Assembly (NCBI RefSeq): GCF_024297145.1
Contig: NZ_JANCTC010000001.1
Coordinates: forward strand, 558,001-622,000
Source: Mesorhizobium sp. LMG 17147
GTDB taxonomy: Bacteria > Pseudomonadota > Alphaproteobacteria > Rhizobiales > Rhizobiaceae
Length of the DNA stretch: 64,000 nucleotides
Direction: 5' to 3'
Both the position numbers and the translations under genes were made by a program. Shown piece by piece: positions 36,445-45,424 of this stretch. The notes beneath the pieces are model-generated. The model worked only from the letters and a program-made list of their open reading frames with translations, searched no databases and was not told the origin of the DNA. Every line of letters begins with the position of its first letter. The stretch's first letter is position 1.

Positions 36445-38327
36445 CAATTGCCGCTCTTGTATTTGGCCGCCAGCGCCTTCTCCCTGGCCGAGTCGATCCA
36501 CCAGGAATTCTGGTCGACGCCGCTATAGGCGGGCTGCTTTTCCGGCATACCGAACTTGTTCCAGTAGGCGAGCCAGACCACGGCACGGTAATATTGCGGC
36601 ACGACGTAGAAATTCCACAACAGCACCCGGTCGAGCGCATGGGTGGCGGCAACGAGATCGTCGCGGTCGGTGGCATAAATGATCCGGTCAACCAGCGCAT
36701 CGACGACCGGATTCTTGATGCCGGCGTAATTGCGCGATCCCGGCGAATCGGCGGCCTTGGAGCTCCAGAAATCGCGCTGTTCATTGCCGGGAGAGTCCGA
36801 CTGGCCGAGTATCGAGGTGACCACGTCAAAGTCGAAATGGGTGACGCGGTTGATATACTGGGTCTGGTCGATCAGGCGCAGCGTGGCGTCGACGCCGATT
36901 TTGCGCAGATTGGCGATATACGGGCTGGCGATGACCTGGTCGGTGTCGTTCCAGCCGAGGATCTCGAATTTGAACGGTTCGCCGGTCTTGGCGTTGACCA
37001 TCTTGCCGCCCTTGATCACCCAGCCTGCCTTGGCGAACAGATCGACCGCGGCCTTCAGGTATTTGCGCTCCGCCTGCGGGGTGTCGTAGACCGGCAGCTT
37101 GAATTCCTGGGTGAAGACTTCGGGCGGCAGCTTGTCGCGGTACTGCTCCAGGATCTCCAGTTCCTTGCCCTGCGGCAGGCCGCTCGACGCCAGTTCCGTG
37201 CCCTGGAAATAGCTGCTGGTGCGGGTGTTGGAACCGAAGAACAGGGTCCGGTTCATTGTCTCGAAGTCGAACGGGTACATCAGCGCGGCGCGCACCAGGC
37301 GATCTTGGAACAGCGGGCGCCTGGTGTTGAGCATGAAGGCCTGCATCGGTTCCGGCGACGCGGTCTTGAATTCCTTCTTGATGACGTCGCCGGCCTGGAC
37401 AGCCGGGAAATTATAGGCCGTGTTCCAGCGTCTCGAACTGTTCTCCGGCTTGATGTCGTCCAGCCCGCCCTTGGTGAAGGCCTGCCAGGCGGCATTGTCG
37501 TCGAGAAAATAGGTGAAACGCTGCCTGTCGAAATTCTCGCGGCCGATTTTCACGGGCAGCTTGGCCGCCCAGTAATCGGGCACGCGCTGCCAGATGATTT
37601 CGGAGCCCGGCTTGAAGCTGGCGATCTTGTAGGCGGCCGATCCCAGCGGCGGCTCCTGCGTCGGTTTGGTGACGTCGCGCTTCTTGCCGCTGGCGTCCGT
37701 GCCTTCCCACCAGTGCTTGGGCAGCACGACGAGATCGCCGATGATCTTCGGTAGCTCCCGGTTGCCCTTCTGATTGAAATGGAACTCGACCTCGCGGTCG
37801 GATATAGCGACCGCGTCGGTGACGTTTTCGAAATAGCGGCTGTATTGCGGACTGTTGGCCTTCAGCACCTGAAACGACCAGATCACGTCGTCGGTGGTGA
37901 TCGGCTGGCCGTCATGCCACTTGGCCCGCGGGTCGAGCCGGTAGGTCGCCGAGGAATAGTCGGCTGGATATTTGTAGGCGTCGGCGATCAGCGGATGGCT
38001 GGTGCTGCCTTCGTCGGTCGCCTGTTCCATCAGCGTGTCGTAAAGCAGGCCGCCGCCGAACTGCGCGAAGCCGGCGGCCGGCGAACCCTGCACGATGTAG
38101 GGATTGAAGCTGTCGAACGTGCCCAGCACCACCGAATTCACCGTGCCGCCCTTCGGTGCATCCGGATTGACGTAATCGTAATGCTGGAAATTGTCGCCGT
38201 ATTTGGATTCGCCGATCAGCGACGAGGTCGTGCGCCATTCGTCCGCGAAGGCCGCCTGCAGGCCGCCGGCAAAAGCAGCCAGCATCAGCACTGATTTCAG
38301 AAGCGTCCGCGCTCGGCCAACCGTCAT
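36444..38327 (-). CDS. yejA: Peptide ABC importer substrate-binding protein, YejA-like, Sec-type signal
   Basis: A 627-residue binding protein. The Sec signal peptide (LLKSVLMLAAFAGGLQAAFA) is cleaved near residue 29. The YejA signature HYDYVNPDAPKGGTVNSV and the C-terminal tryptophan-rich NSWWIDSAREKAL follow. It is first in the five-gene yej operon on the minus strand, followed by the Tat-exported paralogue, yejB, yejE and yejF. The ligand is probably an oligopeptide. Confidence 0.93.
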   Translation of the reverse strand: MTVGRARTLLKSVLMLAAFAGGLQAAFADEWRTTSSLIGESKYGDNFQHYDYVNPDAPKGGTVNSVVLGTFDSFNPYIVQGSPAAGFAQFGGGLLYDTLMEQATDEGSTSHPLIADAYKYPADYSSATYRLDPRAKWHDGQPITTDDVIWSFQVLKANSPQYSRYFENVTDAVAISDREVEFHFNQKGNRELPKIIGDLVVLPKHWWEGTDASGKKRDVTKPTQEPPLGSAAYKIASFKPGSEIIWQRVPDYWAAKLPVKIGRENFDRQRFTYFLDDNAAWQAFTKGGLDDIKPENSSRRWNTAYNFPAVQAGDVIKKEFKTASPEPMQAFMLNTRRPLFQDRLVRAALMYPFDFETMNRTLFFGSNTRTSSYFQGTELASSGLPQGKELEILEQYRDKLPPEVFTQEFKLPVYDTPQAERKYLKAAVDLFAKAGWVIKGGKMVNAKTGEPFKFEILGWNDTDQVIASPYIANLRKIGVDATLRLIDQTQYINRVTHFDFDVVTSILGQSDSPGNEQRDFWSSKAADSPGSRNYAGIKNPVVDALVDRIIYATDRDDLVAATHALDRVLLWNFYVVPQYYRAVVWLAYWNKFGMPEKQPAYSGVDQNSWWIDSAREKALAAKYKSGN

Positions 38328-38446
38328 GCGTTCTCCTCTTCGCGATATAGCGCCGTCACCATAGCGTCTGGGCTCAATCTAGATCATTTGGCGGCGCTGA
38401 AAACCGCAACCGAGCGGCTTTGTCGTCGCATATGTATTTTTCCTAA

Positions 38447-38475
38447 CGAAAAAGCCGGGCTGAACCCGGCTTTTT
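38447..38475. terminator. Bidirectional terminator between cycM and the yej operon
   Basis: A perfect 12-bp stem GAAAAAGCCGGG / CCCGGCTTTTTC with loop CTGAA has A and T runs on both sides. It lies 26 bases after the cycM stop on the minus strand and should end that transcript; it could work in both directions. Confidence 0.85.
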
Positions 38476-38500
38476 CAAGGATTATGTCATTACGGTTTTG

Positions 38501-39181
38501 TTATTTTGCGGGTGCGGCCGGAGCGGCCGGAGCCGCGCCTTCGGCCGGCTTGGCAGGGGCTGCACCTTCGGCCGGCTTGGCAGGGGCTGCACCTTCGGCC
38601 GGCTTGGCGGGCGCGTTCTCGGCCGAGGCGCCGGGCGCCGGCAGCGGCTTCGGATTGTCCGACAGCGTGCGCAGATAGGCGATGACGTTGGCGCGGTCCT
38701 CATCCTTCGGCAGGCCGGCGAAGCCCATCGCCGTGCCCTTCACGAACTTCTTCGGCGAGGTGATGAAGTGGTTGAGATTGTCGTAGGTCCACTTCTCGCT
38801 GCCGCCCTTGGAGAACTCCTTCATGCCGGCCGAATAGGCAAAGCCCTCATGCTCGGCGACCGGACGGTCGATGATGTCCCACAGATCGGGGCCAACCTTG
38901 TTGGGGCCGCCTTTTTCGCCGGAGTGGCAGGCCTGGCATTTCTTGAAGATGGCGGCACCCGCTTCGGCATTGGCGGTGGCCAGCAGCTCGGCGATCGGCT
39001 TGGCCTCCGCGGCGGGAGCGGCCGGGCCGCCTTCGGCGGGCTCGGTCGCCTCGATGGCGAAGCCGGGCTTTTCCGGCGTCGGCGAGGCAAACAGCGCGTC
39101 GGATACGATGCCAACGGAAAAGACGATGAACACCGTGCCGAGGAAACCGGCGAGCAGCTTGTTGACTTCGTTGGAATCCAT
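38501..39181 (-). CDS. cycM: Membrane-anchored c-type cytochrome (CycM-like)
   Basis: A 226-residue cytochrome c. An uncleaved N-terminal membrane anchor (LLAGFLGTVFIVFSVGIVSDAL) and a Pro/Ala/Glu-rich spacer come first. A class I cytochrome domain (about residues 65-175) has the haem motif CQACHSG and a methionine ligand in GTAMGFAGL. The C-terminal tail carries near-perfect PAEGAAPAK repeats. It probably carries electrons between the bc1 complex and the terminal oxidase. The start at 39181 gives MDSNEVNKLL. It is divergent from kdsB. Confidence 0.92.
   Translation of the reverse strand: MDSNEVNKLLAGFLGTVFIVFSVGIVSDALFASPTPEKPGFAIEATEPAEGGPAAPAAEAKPIAELLATANAEAGAAIFKKCQACHSGEKGGPNKVGPDLWDIIDRPVAEHEGFAYSAGMKEFSKGGSEKWTYDNLNHFITSPKKFVKGTAMGFAGLPKDEDRANVIAYLRTLSDNPKPLPAPGASAENAPAKPAEGAAPAKPAEGAAPAKPAEGAAPAAPAAPAK
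38538..38608. repeat. 27-bp tandem repeat in the cycM 3' end
   Basis: Two exact 27-base units (38538-38564 and 38565-38591) and most of a third encode PAEGAAPAK in the tail of the cytochrome. Copy number could change in frame by slippage. Confidence 0.9.
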
Positions 39182-39373
39182 ACGCCCCAGGCTCCCTTTT
39201 CCGGCGGACCGATCCGTCCACTCCGTCCGTCGGTATCGTGAACCACCCTGCGAGGCGGTCAAATCGCGCGGAAACTAGGTCTTTTGCTCCGGCGTTGCAA
39301 CACCTATAAGGGCGCTGCCAGTGAGACCTTTTGCCACTTTTGTCCCCCTCTTTTTCGAGCCCCTGCCCGCCTC

Positions 39374-40102
39374 ATGTCCACGCTCATCCTGATCCCGGCC
39401 CGCATGGCCTCGACCCGCCTGCCGGGCAAGCCGCTGGCCGACATTGCCGGCACTCCGATGATCGTCCACGTCGCCCGCCGTGCTGCCGAGGCGGGGCTCG
39501 GCCGGGTGGTCGTCGCCACCGATACGCAAGGCGTTGCGGAGGCGGTGCGCGCGCATGGTTTCGAGGCGGTGATGACGCGGGCGGACCACGAAACCGGCTC
39601 CGACCGCATCTTTGAAGCGCTGACCATTCTCGACCCTGGCAACAGCGTCGAGACCATCGTCAATGTGCAGGGCGATCTGCCGACCATCGACCCCCTTGTT
39701 ATCGGTGCCGCGCTGAAGCCTTTCGAGAACGCGGCGGTGGATATCGCCACGCTCTGCGTCGAGATCGTCCGCGATGAGGAAAAGACCAATCCGAACGTCG
39801 TCAAGCTGGTCGGCTCGCCACTCTCGACGACGCGGCTCAGGGCGCTCTATTTCACCCGCGCCACCGCTCCTTGGGGCGAAGGCCCGCTCTACCATCATAT
39901 CGGCCTCTATGCCTATCGCCGCGCCGCACTCGAACGCTTCGTTGCGCTAAGGCCGTCGCCTCTGGAGCGCCGCGAGCGGCTGGAGCAGTTGCGGGCGCTG
40001 GAGGCTGGCATGCGCATCGATGCGGAGATCGTGCAGTCGGTGCCGCTTGGCGTCGATACGCCGGACGATCTCGAACGCGCCAGGGCGCTCCTTTCCAACT
40101 AA
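39374..40102 (+). CDS. kdsB: 3-deoxy-manno-octulosonate cytidylyltransferase
   Basis: A 242-residue KdsB that activates Kdo with CTP for lipopolysaccharide inner-core synthesis. It begins [20 protein letters not shown], the nucleotide-binding signature. [27 protein letters not shown] and [17 protein letters not shown] follow. The ATG at 39374 is chosen by alignment to the conserved start. It is followed 33 bases later by pheA. Confidence 0.96.
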   Translation: MSTLILIPARMASTRLPGKPLADIAGTPMIVHVARRAAEAGLGRVVVATDTQGVAEAVRAHGFEAVMTRADHETGSDRIFEALTILDPGNSVETIVNVQGDLPTIDPLVIGAALKPFENAAVDIATLCVEIVRDEEKTNPNVVKLVGSPLSTTRLRALYFTRATAPWGEGPLYHHIGLYAYRRAALERFVALRPSPLERRERLEQLRALEAGMRIDAEIVQSVPLGVDTPDDLERARALLSN

Positions 40103-40135
40103 GAAATTCTTCCCCCAATTCCCGAGACTCCGCGC

Positions 40136-40999
40136 ATGCCTGAAAAGACCAACAAAATATCCTTCCAGGGCGAGCCGGGCGCCAATTCCGACACCGCCTG
40201 CCGCAACATGTTCCCTTCGATGGAGCCGTTGCCGTGCCCGACCTTCGAGGACGCCTTCAACGCCGTCGAGACCGGCAAGGCCGATCTGGCCATGATCCCG
40301 ATCGAGAACACCATTGCCGGCCGCGTCGCCGACATCCATCACCTCTTGCCGGAATCGAAGCTGCACATCATCGGCGAATACTTTCTGCCGATCCACTTCC
40401 AGCTGATGGTGCTGCCGGGCGTCAGGCGCGACGAGATCAGGACCGTGCACAGCCACATCCACGCGCTCGGCCAATGCCGCAAATACATCCGCAAGAACGG
40501 CTGGAAGGCGGCGGTTGCCGGCGACACCGCGGGCGCCGCCAAGATGGTCGCCGCGATGAAGGACCGCACCATGGCCGCGCTGGCGCCGGCGCTGGCCTCG
40601 ACCCTCTACGGACTCGACATCATCGAGGAGAATGTCGAGGACACCGACAGCAACGTCACCCGCTTCGTGGTGCTGACCAAGAACAAGCAATGGGCCGAAC
40701 GTCCCTCGGCCGACGCCAAGATGATGACGACCTTCATCTTCCGCGTCCGAAACGTGCCGGCGGCGCTCTACAAGGCGATGGGCGGGTTTGCCACCAACGG
40801 CATCAACATGACCAAGCTGGAAAGCTACCAGCTCGGCGCGTTTACAGCGACGCTGTTCTACGCCGACATAGAGGGCCATCCCGACGATCCGCTGGTGAAG
40901 CTGGCACTCGACGAGTTGCGCTTTTTCTCGCGCGAAATGCGCATTCTCGGCGTCTATCCCGCCAGCGCCTCGCGCGAGCAGTGGAAGGTGGCGGATTAG
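40136..40999 (+). CDS. pheA: Prephenate dehydratase
   Basis: A 287-residue monofunctional prephenate dehydratase for phenylalanine synthesis. The catalytic domain (about residues 1-185) has ISFQGEPGANSDTAC, IPIENTIAGRV and the TRF motif in DSNVTRFVVL. The C-terminal ACT regulatory domain (about 200-280) shows TFIFRVRNVPAALYKAMGGF and NMTKLESYQ, and probably binds phenylalanine for feedback control. It has no fused chorismate mutase. It is in an operon with kdsB. Confidence 0.96.
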   Translation: MPEKTNKISFQGEPGANSDTACRNMFPSMEPLPCPTFEDAFNAVETGKADLAMIPIENTIAGRVADIHHLLPESKLHIIGEYFLPIHFQLMVLPGVRRDEIRTVHSHIHALGQCRKYIRKNGWKAAVAGDTAGAAKMVAAMKDRTMAALAPALASTLYGLDIIEENVEDTDSNVTRFVVLTKNKQWAERPSADAKMMTTFIFRVRNVPAALYKAMGGFATNGINMTKLESYQLGAFTATLFYADIEGHPDDPLVKLALDELRFFSREMRILGVYPASASREQWKVAD

Positions 41000-41006
41000 G
41001 ACCCGG

Positions 41007-41363
41007 TCAGGTCAGGCCGAGCTTGTTCTGTTTGGCCGGCTTGCCGCATTCGCGGCGGGCAATCGACCGGTTCATGGCGTCGATCTTGCCGCTTGCCTGG
41101 TCGGCGTCGCGCTTGGCTTTTGAGCGCATATCCGGCGTGAACGGGCCAAAGCCCGTCGCCGGGTTGGAGAAGGACGGCTTGGCGTCCACCGGCAGATGAT
41201 ATTGCTGCGCCAGGCCGTTTCGTTGCGCCAGCAATTGATCGCAAGGCACCTTGTCATACAGCAGCGAGGACTGGACGTTTTCGTCTTGCCGTTCGGACAT
41301 CGAATTGCCGACGCAGCCGGCCATCGCCAGGCAAGATGCCAAGACCGTCATGTTCCAGCGCAT
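41007..41363 (-). CDS. Small lipoprotein of unknown function
   Basis: A 118-residue predicted lipoprotein. The signal MTVLASCLAMAGC has a lipobox with its cysteine at residue 17. The mature part is polar, with two further cysteines (VPCDQLL and RRECGKP) that could form a disulfide. I do not recognise the family. It is convergent with pheA, ending 7 bases after the pheA stop. Confidence 0.75.
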   Translation of the reverse strand: MRWNMTVLASCLAMAGCVGNSMSERQDENVQSSLLYDKVPCDQLLAQRNGLAQQYHLPVDAKPSFSNPATGFGPFTPDMRSKAKRDADQASGKIDAMNRSIARRECGKPAKQNKLGLT

Positions 41364-41418
41364 GAACGTGCTCCTTGTCTTTCGCAGCTGCGGCTTCTCA
41401 TGCGCAGCGGCAGAAGTC

Positions 41419-42363
41419 TTAGCCAGATTTTACGCTGCCGGAAAGCAACCTTGCCACTACGGCCAGCCCTTCGACCGGTTCGCGGCGATCCTGCCGGATG
41501 ATCGTTGGCTGCAGCGACAGGACCGAAAAGCCGTTGGCGTCCAGAACCCGCTCTACATAGCTTTGCGAATGCGCGTAGCGGCGCGACGGCAGCAAGGCGA
41601 AGCCGGCGCGGTCAGACGATTCTCCGCCCGGGAGCGTCTCGACGGAGAACGCAAACAGACCGCCGCCGGCGAGCATTCCGGCAATCTTGTTCGCCACTCT
41701 GTCGAGTGCGCCGACATAGATGAACACATCGGCCGCCGTCACCAGATCGGCTTTCGGGCCAGAATAGCAAAAATCCTGCAGGTCCGTCTTGACGAGCAGA
41801 TCGTAGAGGCCTTTGGCGCGCGCCTGCCGCAGCATGCCGGCCGAGATGTCGTAACCCTCCAGCCGATCGGCGATCGGCCGCAGCTTCTGGCCCATGAGGC
41901 CGGTGCCGCAGCCGAGATCGAGCGCCAGCGAAAACCGGCCCGGCCGCGCTGCCCGGATGGCGCGGTCGAGGCATTCGGGCAGACGGTAGCCGAGCCTGTC
42001 GACCAGCTCACCCTCGAAGCTCCCGGCATAGTGGTTGTAAAGCGTCTCGACAAAGGCGCTGGGCGGCGCCTGGGCCGCGGCTGCCCTGCCGATCAATTGC
42101 AGCTTGAGCACCGCGCCGAGCCTGTCCGCCGGGTCGAGCCGCAGTGCCGTCGTCCAGGCCTGCGCGGCACGATCGGGCGCGCCCGCCGCTTCCTGCATCT
42201 CGCCGAGGCGGAACCAGCCGGCTGACCATTGCGGCGCCAGTTCGAGAGCGCCGAGCAGCAATTCCGCGGCTGCAGCATGATCGCCGGATGCATAGAGCAT
42301 TTCGGCATAGTCGGCGCGGCGGTCGGCGGTCAAATCGCCGGACGAGGTCTGGAGCGGTTTCAT
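41419..42363 (-). CDS. TPR-containing class I SAM-dependent methyltransferase
   Basis: A 314-residue protein. Two TPR-like helical repeats are seen at about residues 15-85 (AEMLYASGDHAAAAELLLGA, then GWFRLGEMQEAAGAPDRAAQ). A Rossmann methyltransferase domain follows, with motif I ALDLGCGTGLMGQKL near residue 150. The family is often annotated as a methyltransferase of unknown substrate. It is divergent from the exonuclease gene. Confidence 0.85.
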   Translation of the reverse strand: MKPLQTSSGDLTADRRADYAEMLYASGDHAAAAELLLGALELAPQWSAGWFRLGEMQEAAGAPDRAAQAWTTALRLDPADRLGAVLKLQLIGRAAAAQAPPSAFVETLYNHYAGSFEGELVDRLGYRLPECLDRAIRAARPGRFSLALDLGCGTGLMGQKLRPIADRLEGYDISAGMLRQARAKGLYDLLVKTDLQDFCYSGPKADLVTAADVFIYVGALDRVANKIAGMLAGGGLFAFSVETLPGGESSDRAGFALLPSRRYAHSQSYVERVLDANGFSVLSLQPTIIRQDRREPVEGLAVVARLLSGSVKSG

Positions 42364-42471
42364 CGTGATCGAGTTCCGCCGGGTGTTTGCAGCCGGCTTG
42401 CGCTCTATGCTGGAGTCAGCAGTGACTTACAACAGGCTTCCCGCGCCGGAATTAGCGCCTATCTTGGGGCC

Positions 42472-43482
42472 ATGCGCGCCAGCGACCTGCTTCATCCCCG
42501 GCCGGAAGGGCTGTATTGCCCGCCCGGCGATTTCTTCATCGACCCGGTGCGACCGGTCAACCGGGCGCTGATCACGCATGGCCATTCCGACCATGCCCGT
42601 TCCGGCCACCGCTCGGTAATGGCGACGCAGCAGACGCTCGATATTATGGGGCTGCGTTACGGCGAAGGTTTTGCCGGAACGACGCAAGCCGCAGTGCTCG
42701 GCGAGACGATTGCGCTTGGCGGTGTGGCCGTCAGCTTTCACCCGGCCGGCCATGTGCTGGGCTCGGCGCAGATCAAGGTCGCGCATCAGGGCACATGCAT
42801 CGTCGCGTCCGGCGACTATAAGCGCCAGAAGGACGCAACCTGCGAGCCGTTCGAGCCGCTCAAGTGCGACGTCTTCATCACCGAGGCGACGTTCGGCCTG
42901 CCGGTGTTTCACCATCCACCCGATTCCGAAGAGATCGCCCGGCTGCTGAAATCGACCGAACAGTTTCCCGAGCGCACGCATCTGGTCGGCGCTTATGCGC
43001 TGGGCAAGGCGCAGCGTGTCATGCGGCTGCTACGCGATGTCGGCTACGAAAAGCCGATCTACATCCATGGTGCGCTGGCCAAGCTCAGCGAATATTACCA
43101 GAGCCAGGGCATCGATCTCGGCACATTGGAACCGGCGACCGTCGAGACCGGCCAAAAAGGCGACTTTGCCGGCGCCATCGTCATCGGCCCGCCATCCGCC
43201 TTCGCCGATCGCTGGGCGCGGCGTTTTCCCGATCCGATGTCGTGCTTCGCCTCAGGCTGGATGCGCATCCGCCAACGCGCCAAGCAGGGCGGCGTCGAGC
43301 TGCCGCTGATCATCTCCGATCACTCCGACTGGGACGAGCTGACAGCAACGATCAAGGAGACCGGCGCGGAAGAAATCTGGGTGACGCATGGCCGCGAGGA
43401 GGCGCTGGTGCGCTGGTGCGAACTCGAAGGCATCGCCGCCAGGCCGCTGCATCTCGTCGGCTACGAGGATGAGGGCGATTGA
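42472..43482 (+). CDS. Ligase-associated DNA exonuclease (metallo-beta-lactamase fold)
   Basis: A 336-residue metallo-beta-lactamase/beta-CASP-like nuclease of the ligase-associated type. The metal motif is ITHGHSDHARSGH near residue 38, followed by HPAGHVLGSAQ, ASGDYKRQKD and ISDHSDWDEL. Such enzymes occur in a repair cassette with an ATP-dependent ligase, an Lhr-type helicase and a phosphoesterase. Here the ligase follows after a 238-base gap that holds a RIME-like repeat. The start ATG at 42472 is set by the conserved LLHPRPEGLYCP beginning. Confidence 0.92.
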   Translation: MRASDLLHPRPEGLYCPPGDFFIDPVRPVNRALITHGHSDHARSGHRSVMATQQTLDIMGLRYGEGFAGTTQAAVLGETIALGGVAVSFHPAGHVLGSAQIKVAHQGTCIVASGDYKRQKDATCEPFEPLKCDVFITEATFGLPVFHHPPDSEEIARLLKSTEQFPERTHLVGAYALGKAQRVMRLLRDVGYEKPIYIHGALAKLSEYYQSQGIDLGTLEPATVETGQKGDFAGAIVIGPPSAFADRWARRFPDPMSCFASGWMRIRQRAKQGGVELPLIISDHSDWDELTATIKETGAEEIWVTHGREEALVRWCELEGIAARPLHLVGYEDEGD

Positions 43483-43527
43483 TGGTGTTTTTGGATCCAG
43501 CAATCGCCGGTACGGCGCTCTACGGCG

Positions 43528-43681
43528 CCCCCCTCTGGCCTGCCGGCCATCTCCCCCTCAAGGGGGGAGATCGGCAGCTTTGGTTTTGCCGCTCATCCTG
43601 CAACGTTGGAAATTGGCGAAAGCAGTCGCGACAGCAAATCTCCCCCCTTGAGGGGGAGATGTCCGGCAGGACAGAGGGGGG
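43528..43681. repeat. RIME-like intergenic palindromic element, copy 2
   Basis: About 154 bases with outer inverted ends (CCCCCTCTGGCCTGCCGGCC and ATGTCCGGCAGGACAGAGGG) and the inner GGGGGGAGATCGGCAG / CAAATCTCCCCCC pair. It separates the exonuclease and ligase genes of what is normally one operon. It is preceded by GCGCTCTACGGCG, as in copy 3. Confidence 0.9.
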
Positions 43682-43720
43682 CGCGACCGAACGCGACATT
43701 GGCTCATTGGCGCCCCTCCC

Positions 43721-45322
43721 ATGAACCGCTTCGCCGAGCTTCTCGACCGGCTGGTGCTGACGCCGTCGCGCAACGGCAAGCTGACGCTTTTGACCGATTA
43801 TTTCCGCAGCGTCGAGGATCCGGATCGCGGGCTGGCGCTGGCGGCCATTACCGGCGATCTTTCCATCGCCGCGGTCAAGCCGGCAATGCTGCGCACGCTG
43901 GTGGTCGAGCGCATGGATCCCGTGCTGTTCGGCTATTCCTACGACTATGTCGGCGACCTGGCCGAGACCGTGTCGCTGGTCTGGCCGCAATCGCCTCTCG
44001 ATATTGCGAACCACGCGCCGACGCTGGCCGAGGTGGTGGCCAAGCTGCAGGCGGCAAGCCGTTCCGACGGGCCACAGGTGCTGGCCCGGCTGCTCGACAG
44101 CGCCAGCACGTCCGCGCGCTTTGCCATCATAAAGCTGGTTACCGGCGGCCTGCGCATCGGTGTCTCGGCGCGGCTCGCCAAGCAGGCGCTGGCCGATTTC
44201 GGCAAGGTCGATATCGCCGAGATCGAGGAACTCTGGCACGGGCTGACGCCGCCTTATGCGGCTCTGTTCGCCTGGCTGGAGGGCAAGGCGGAAAAACCCA
44301 GGAAGACGGCGCTGGCGCTGTTCAGGCCAGTGATGCTGTCGAACGCCGTCGGCGACGGCGACCTCGAAAAGCTCGACCCGGCCGACTACGCGGCCGAATG
44401 GAAATGGGACGGCATCCGCGTCCAGGCGGTTTGCGAAGGCGGCATTCGCCGGCTCTATTCGCGCACCGGTGACGACGTCTCCGGCGCCTTTCCGGATCTT
44501 GCCGAGGCGATGGATTTTTCAGGCGCCCTCGACGGCGAGCTTCTGGTCGGTGACCCCAGGCAGGCGACGGGCACGTTCTCGGACCTGCAGCAGCGGCTGA
44601 ACCGCAAGAGCGTGTCACCCAAGATCCAGCAGCAATACCCCGCCTTCATGCGCTGCTACGATGCGCTGCAGATTGGTGACGAGGATGTGCGCGGATTGCC
44701 TTTCCGCGAACGACGCGGCCGGCTCGAGGCCTTCGTCAGGACGCTCGATCCGAGTCGCTTCGATCTGTCGCCGCTGGTCGAATTCACCACCTGGCAGGCG
44801 CTGGAGGAATTGCGCCGCAAGCCGCTGCATCCGGTCATCGAAGGCGTCATGCTGAAGCGCTGGGATTCGCCCTATGTGGCCGGGCGGCCGAAGGGCCCCT
44901 GGTTCAAATGGAAGCGCGATCCGCACACGGTCGACGCCGTGCTGATGTACGCCCAGCGCGGCCACGGCAAACGCTCGAGCTTCTATTCCGACTACACATT
45001 CGGCGTCTGGTCCGGGCCGGAAGGATCGGAGGAGCTGGTGCCGGTGGGAAAGGCCTATTTCGGCTTCACCGACGAGGAACTGAGGCAAATCGACAAATAT
45101 GTTCGCGACAATACGATTGAGCGCTTTGGCCCGGTGCGCTCGGTACGGGCCGACCGCAGACATGGCCTGGTGCTGGAGGTGGCGTTCGAAGGGCTCAACC
45201 GTTCGACGCGGCACAAATCCGGCGTCGCCATGCGCTTTCCGCGCATTTCGCGGCTTCGCTGGGACAAGCCGGCCGCGGAAGCCGACCGCATCGAGACGCT
45301 GCAGGCGCTGCTCGATAGTTAA
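43721..45322 (+). CDS. ATP-dependent DNA ligase (cisplatin/Lhr-cassette type)
   Basis: A 533-residue ATP-dependent ligase. A helical DNA-binding domain spans about residues 1-190 and is followed by the nucleotidyltransferase core. The adenylated lysine is K228 in EWKWDGIRV; motif III is ALDGELLVG and motif IV GVMLKRWDSPY. Motif V is WFKWKRDPHTVDAVLMY, leading into an OB-fold domain. It partners the upstream nuclease in a DNA repair cassette. No Lhr helicase or phosphoesterase gene is adjacent. GCGCCCCTCCC before the ATG is a weak ribosome site. Confidence 0.94.
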   Translation: MNRFAELLDRLVLTPSRNGKLTLLTDYFRSVEDPDRGLALAAITGDLSIAAVKPAMLRTLVVERMDPVLFGYSYDYVGDLAETVSLVWPQSPLDIANHAPTLAEVVAKLQAASRSDGPQVLARLLDSASTSARFAIIKLVTGGLRIGVSARLAKQALADFGKVDIAEIEELWHGLTPPYAALFAWLEGKAEKPRKTALALFRPVMLSNAVGDGDLEKLDPADYAAEWKWDGIRVQAVCEGGIRRLYSRTGDDVSGAFPDLAEAMDFSGALDGELLVGDPRQATGTFSDLQQRLNRKSVSPKIQQQYPAFMRCYDALQIGDEDVRGLPFRERRGRLEAFVRTLDPSRFDLSPLVEFTTWQALEELRRKPLHPVIEGVMLKRWDSPYVAGRPKGPWFKWKRDPHTVDAVLMYAQRGHGKRSSFYSDYTFGVWSGPEGSEELVPVGKAYFGFTDEELRQIDKYVRDNTIERFGPVRSVRADRRHGLVLEVAFEGLNRSTRHKSGVAMRFPRISRLRWDKPAAEADRIETLQALLDS

Positions 45323-45424
45323 TGCATGTCGCGCAAAAAGCGTGCAGCGGTTTTGCGGCAACGACATGCATCAAAACAACAACCTAAACTGCGTCGCATG
45401 AGGCCGGTCCGAACGCGACGTGCT

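Noticed and set aside
38538..38608. Short tandem repeats as a CRISPR-like array
   Set aside because: The units are directly adjacent, lie in frame inside a coding sequence and have no spacers.
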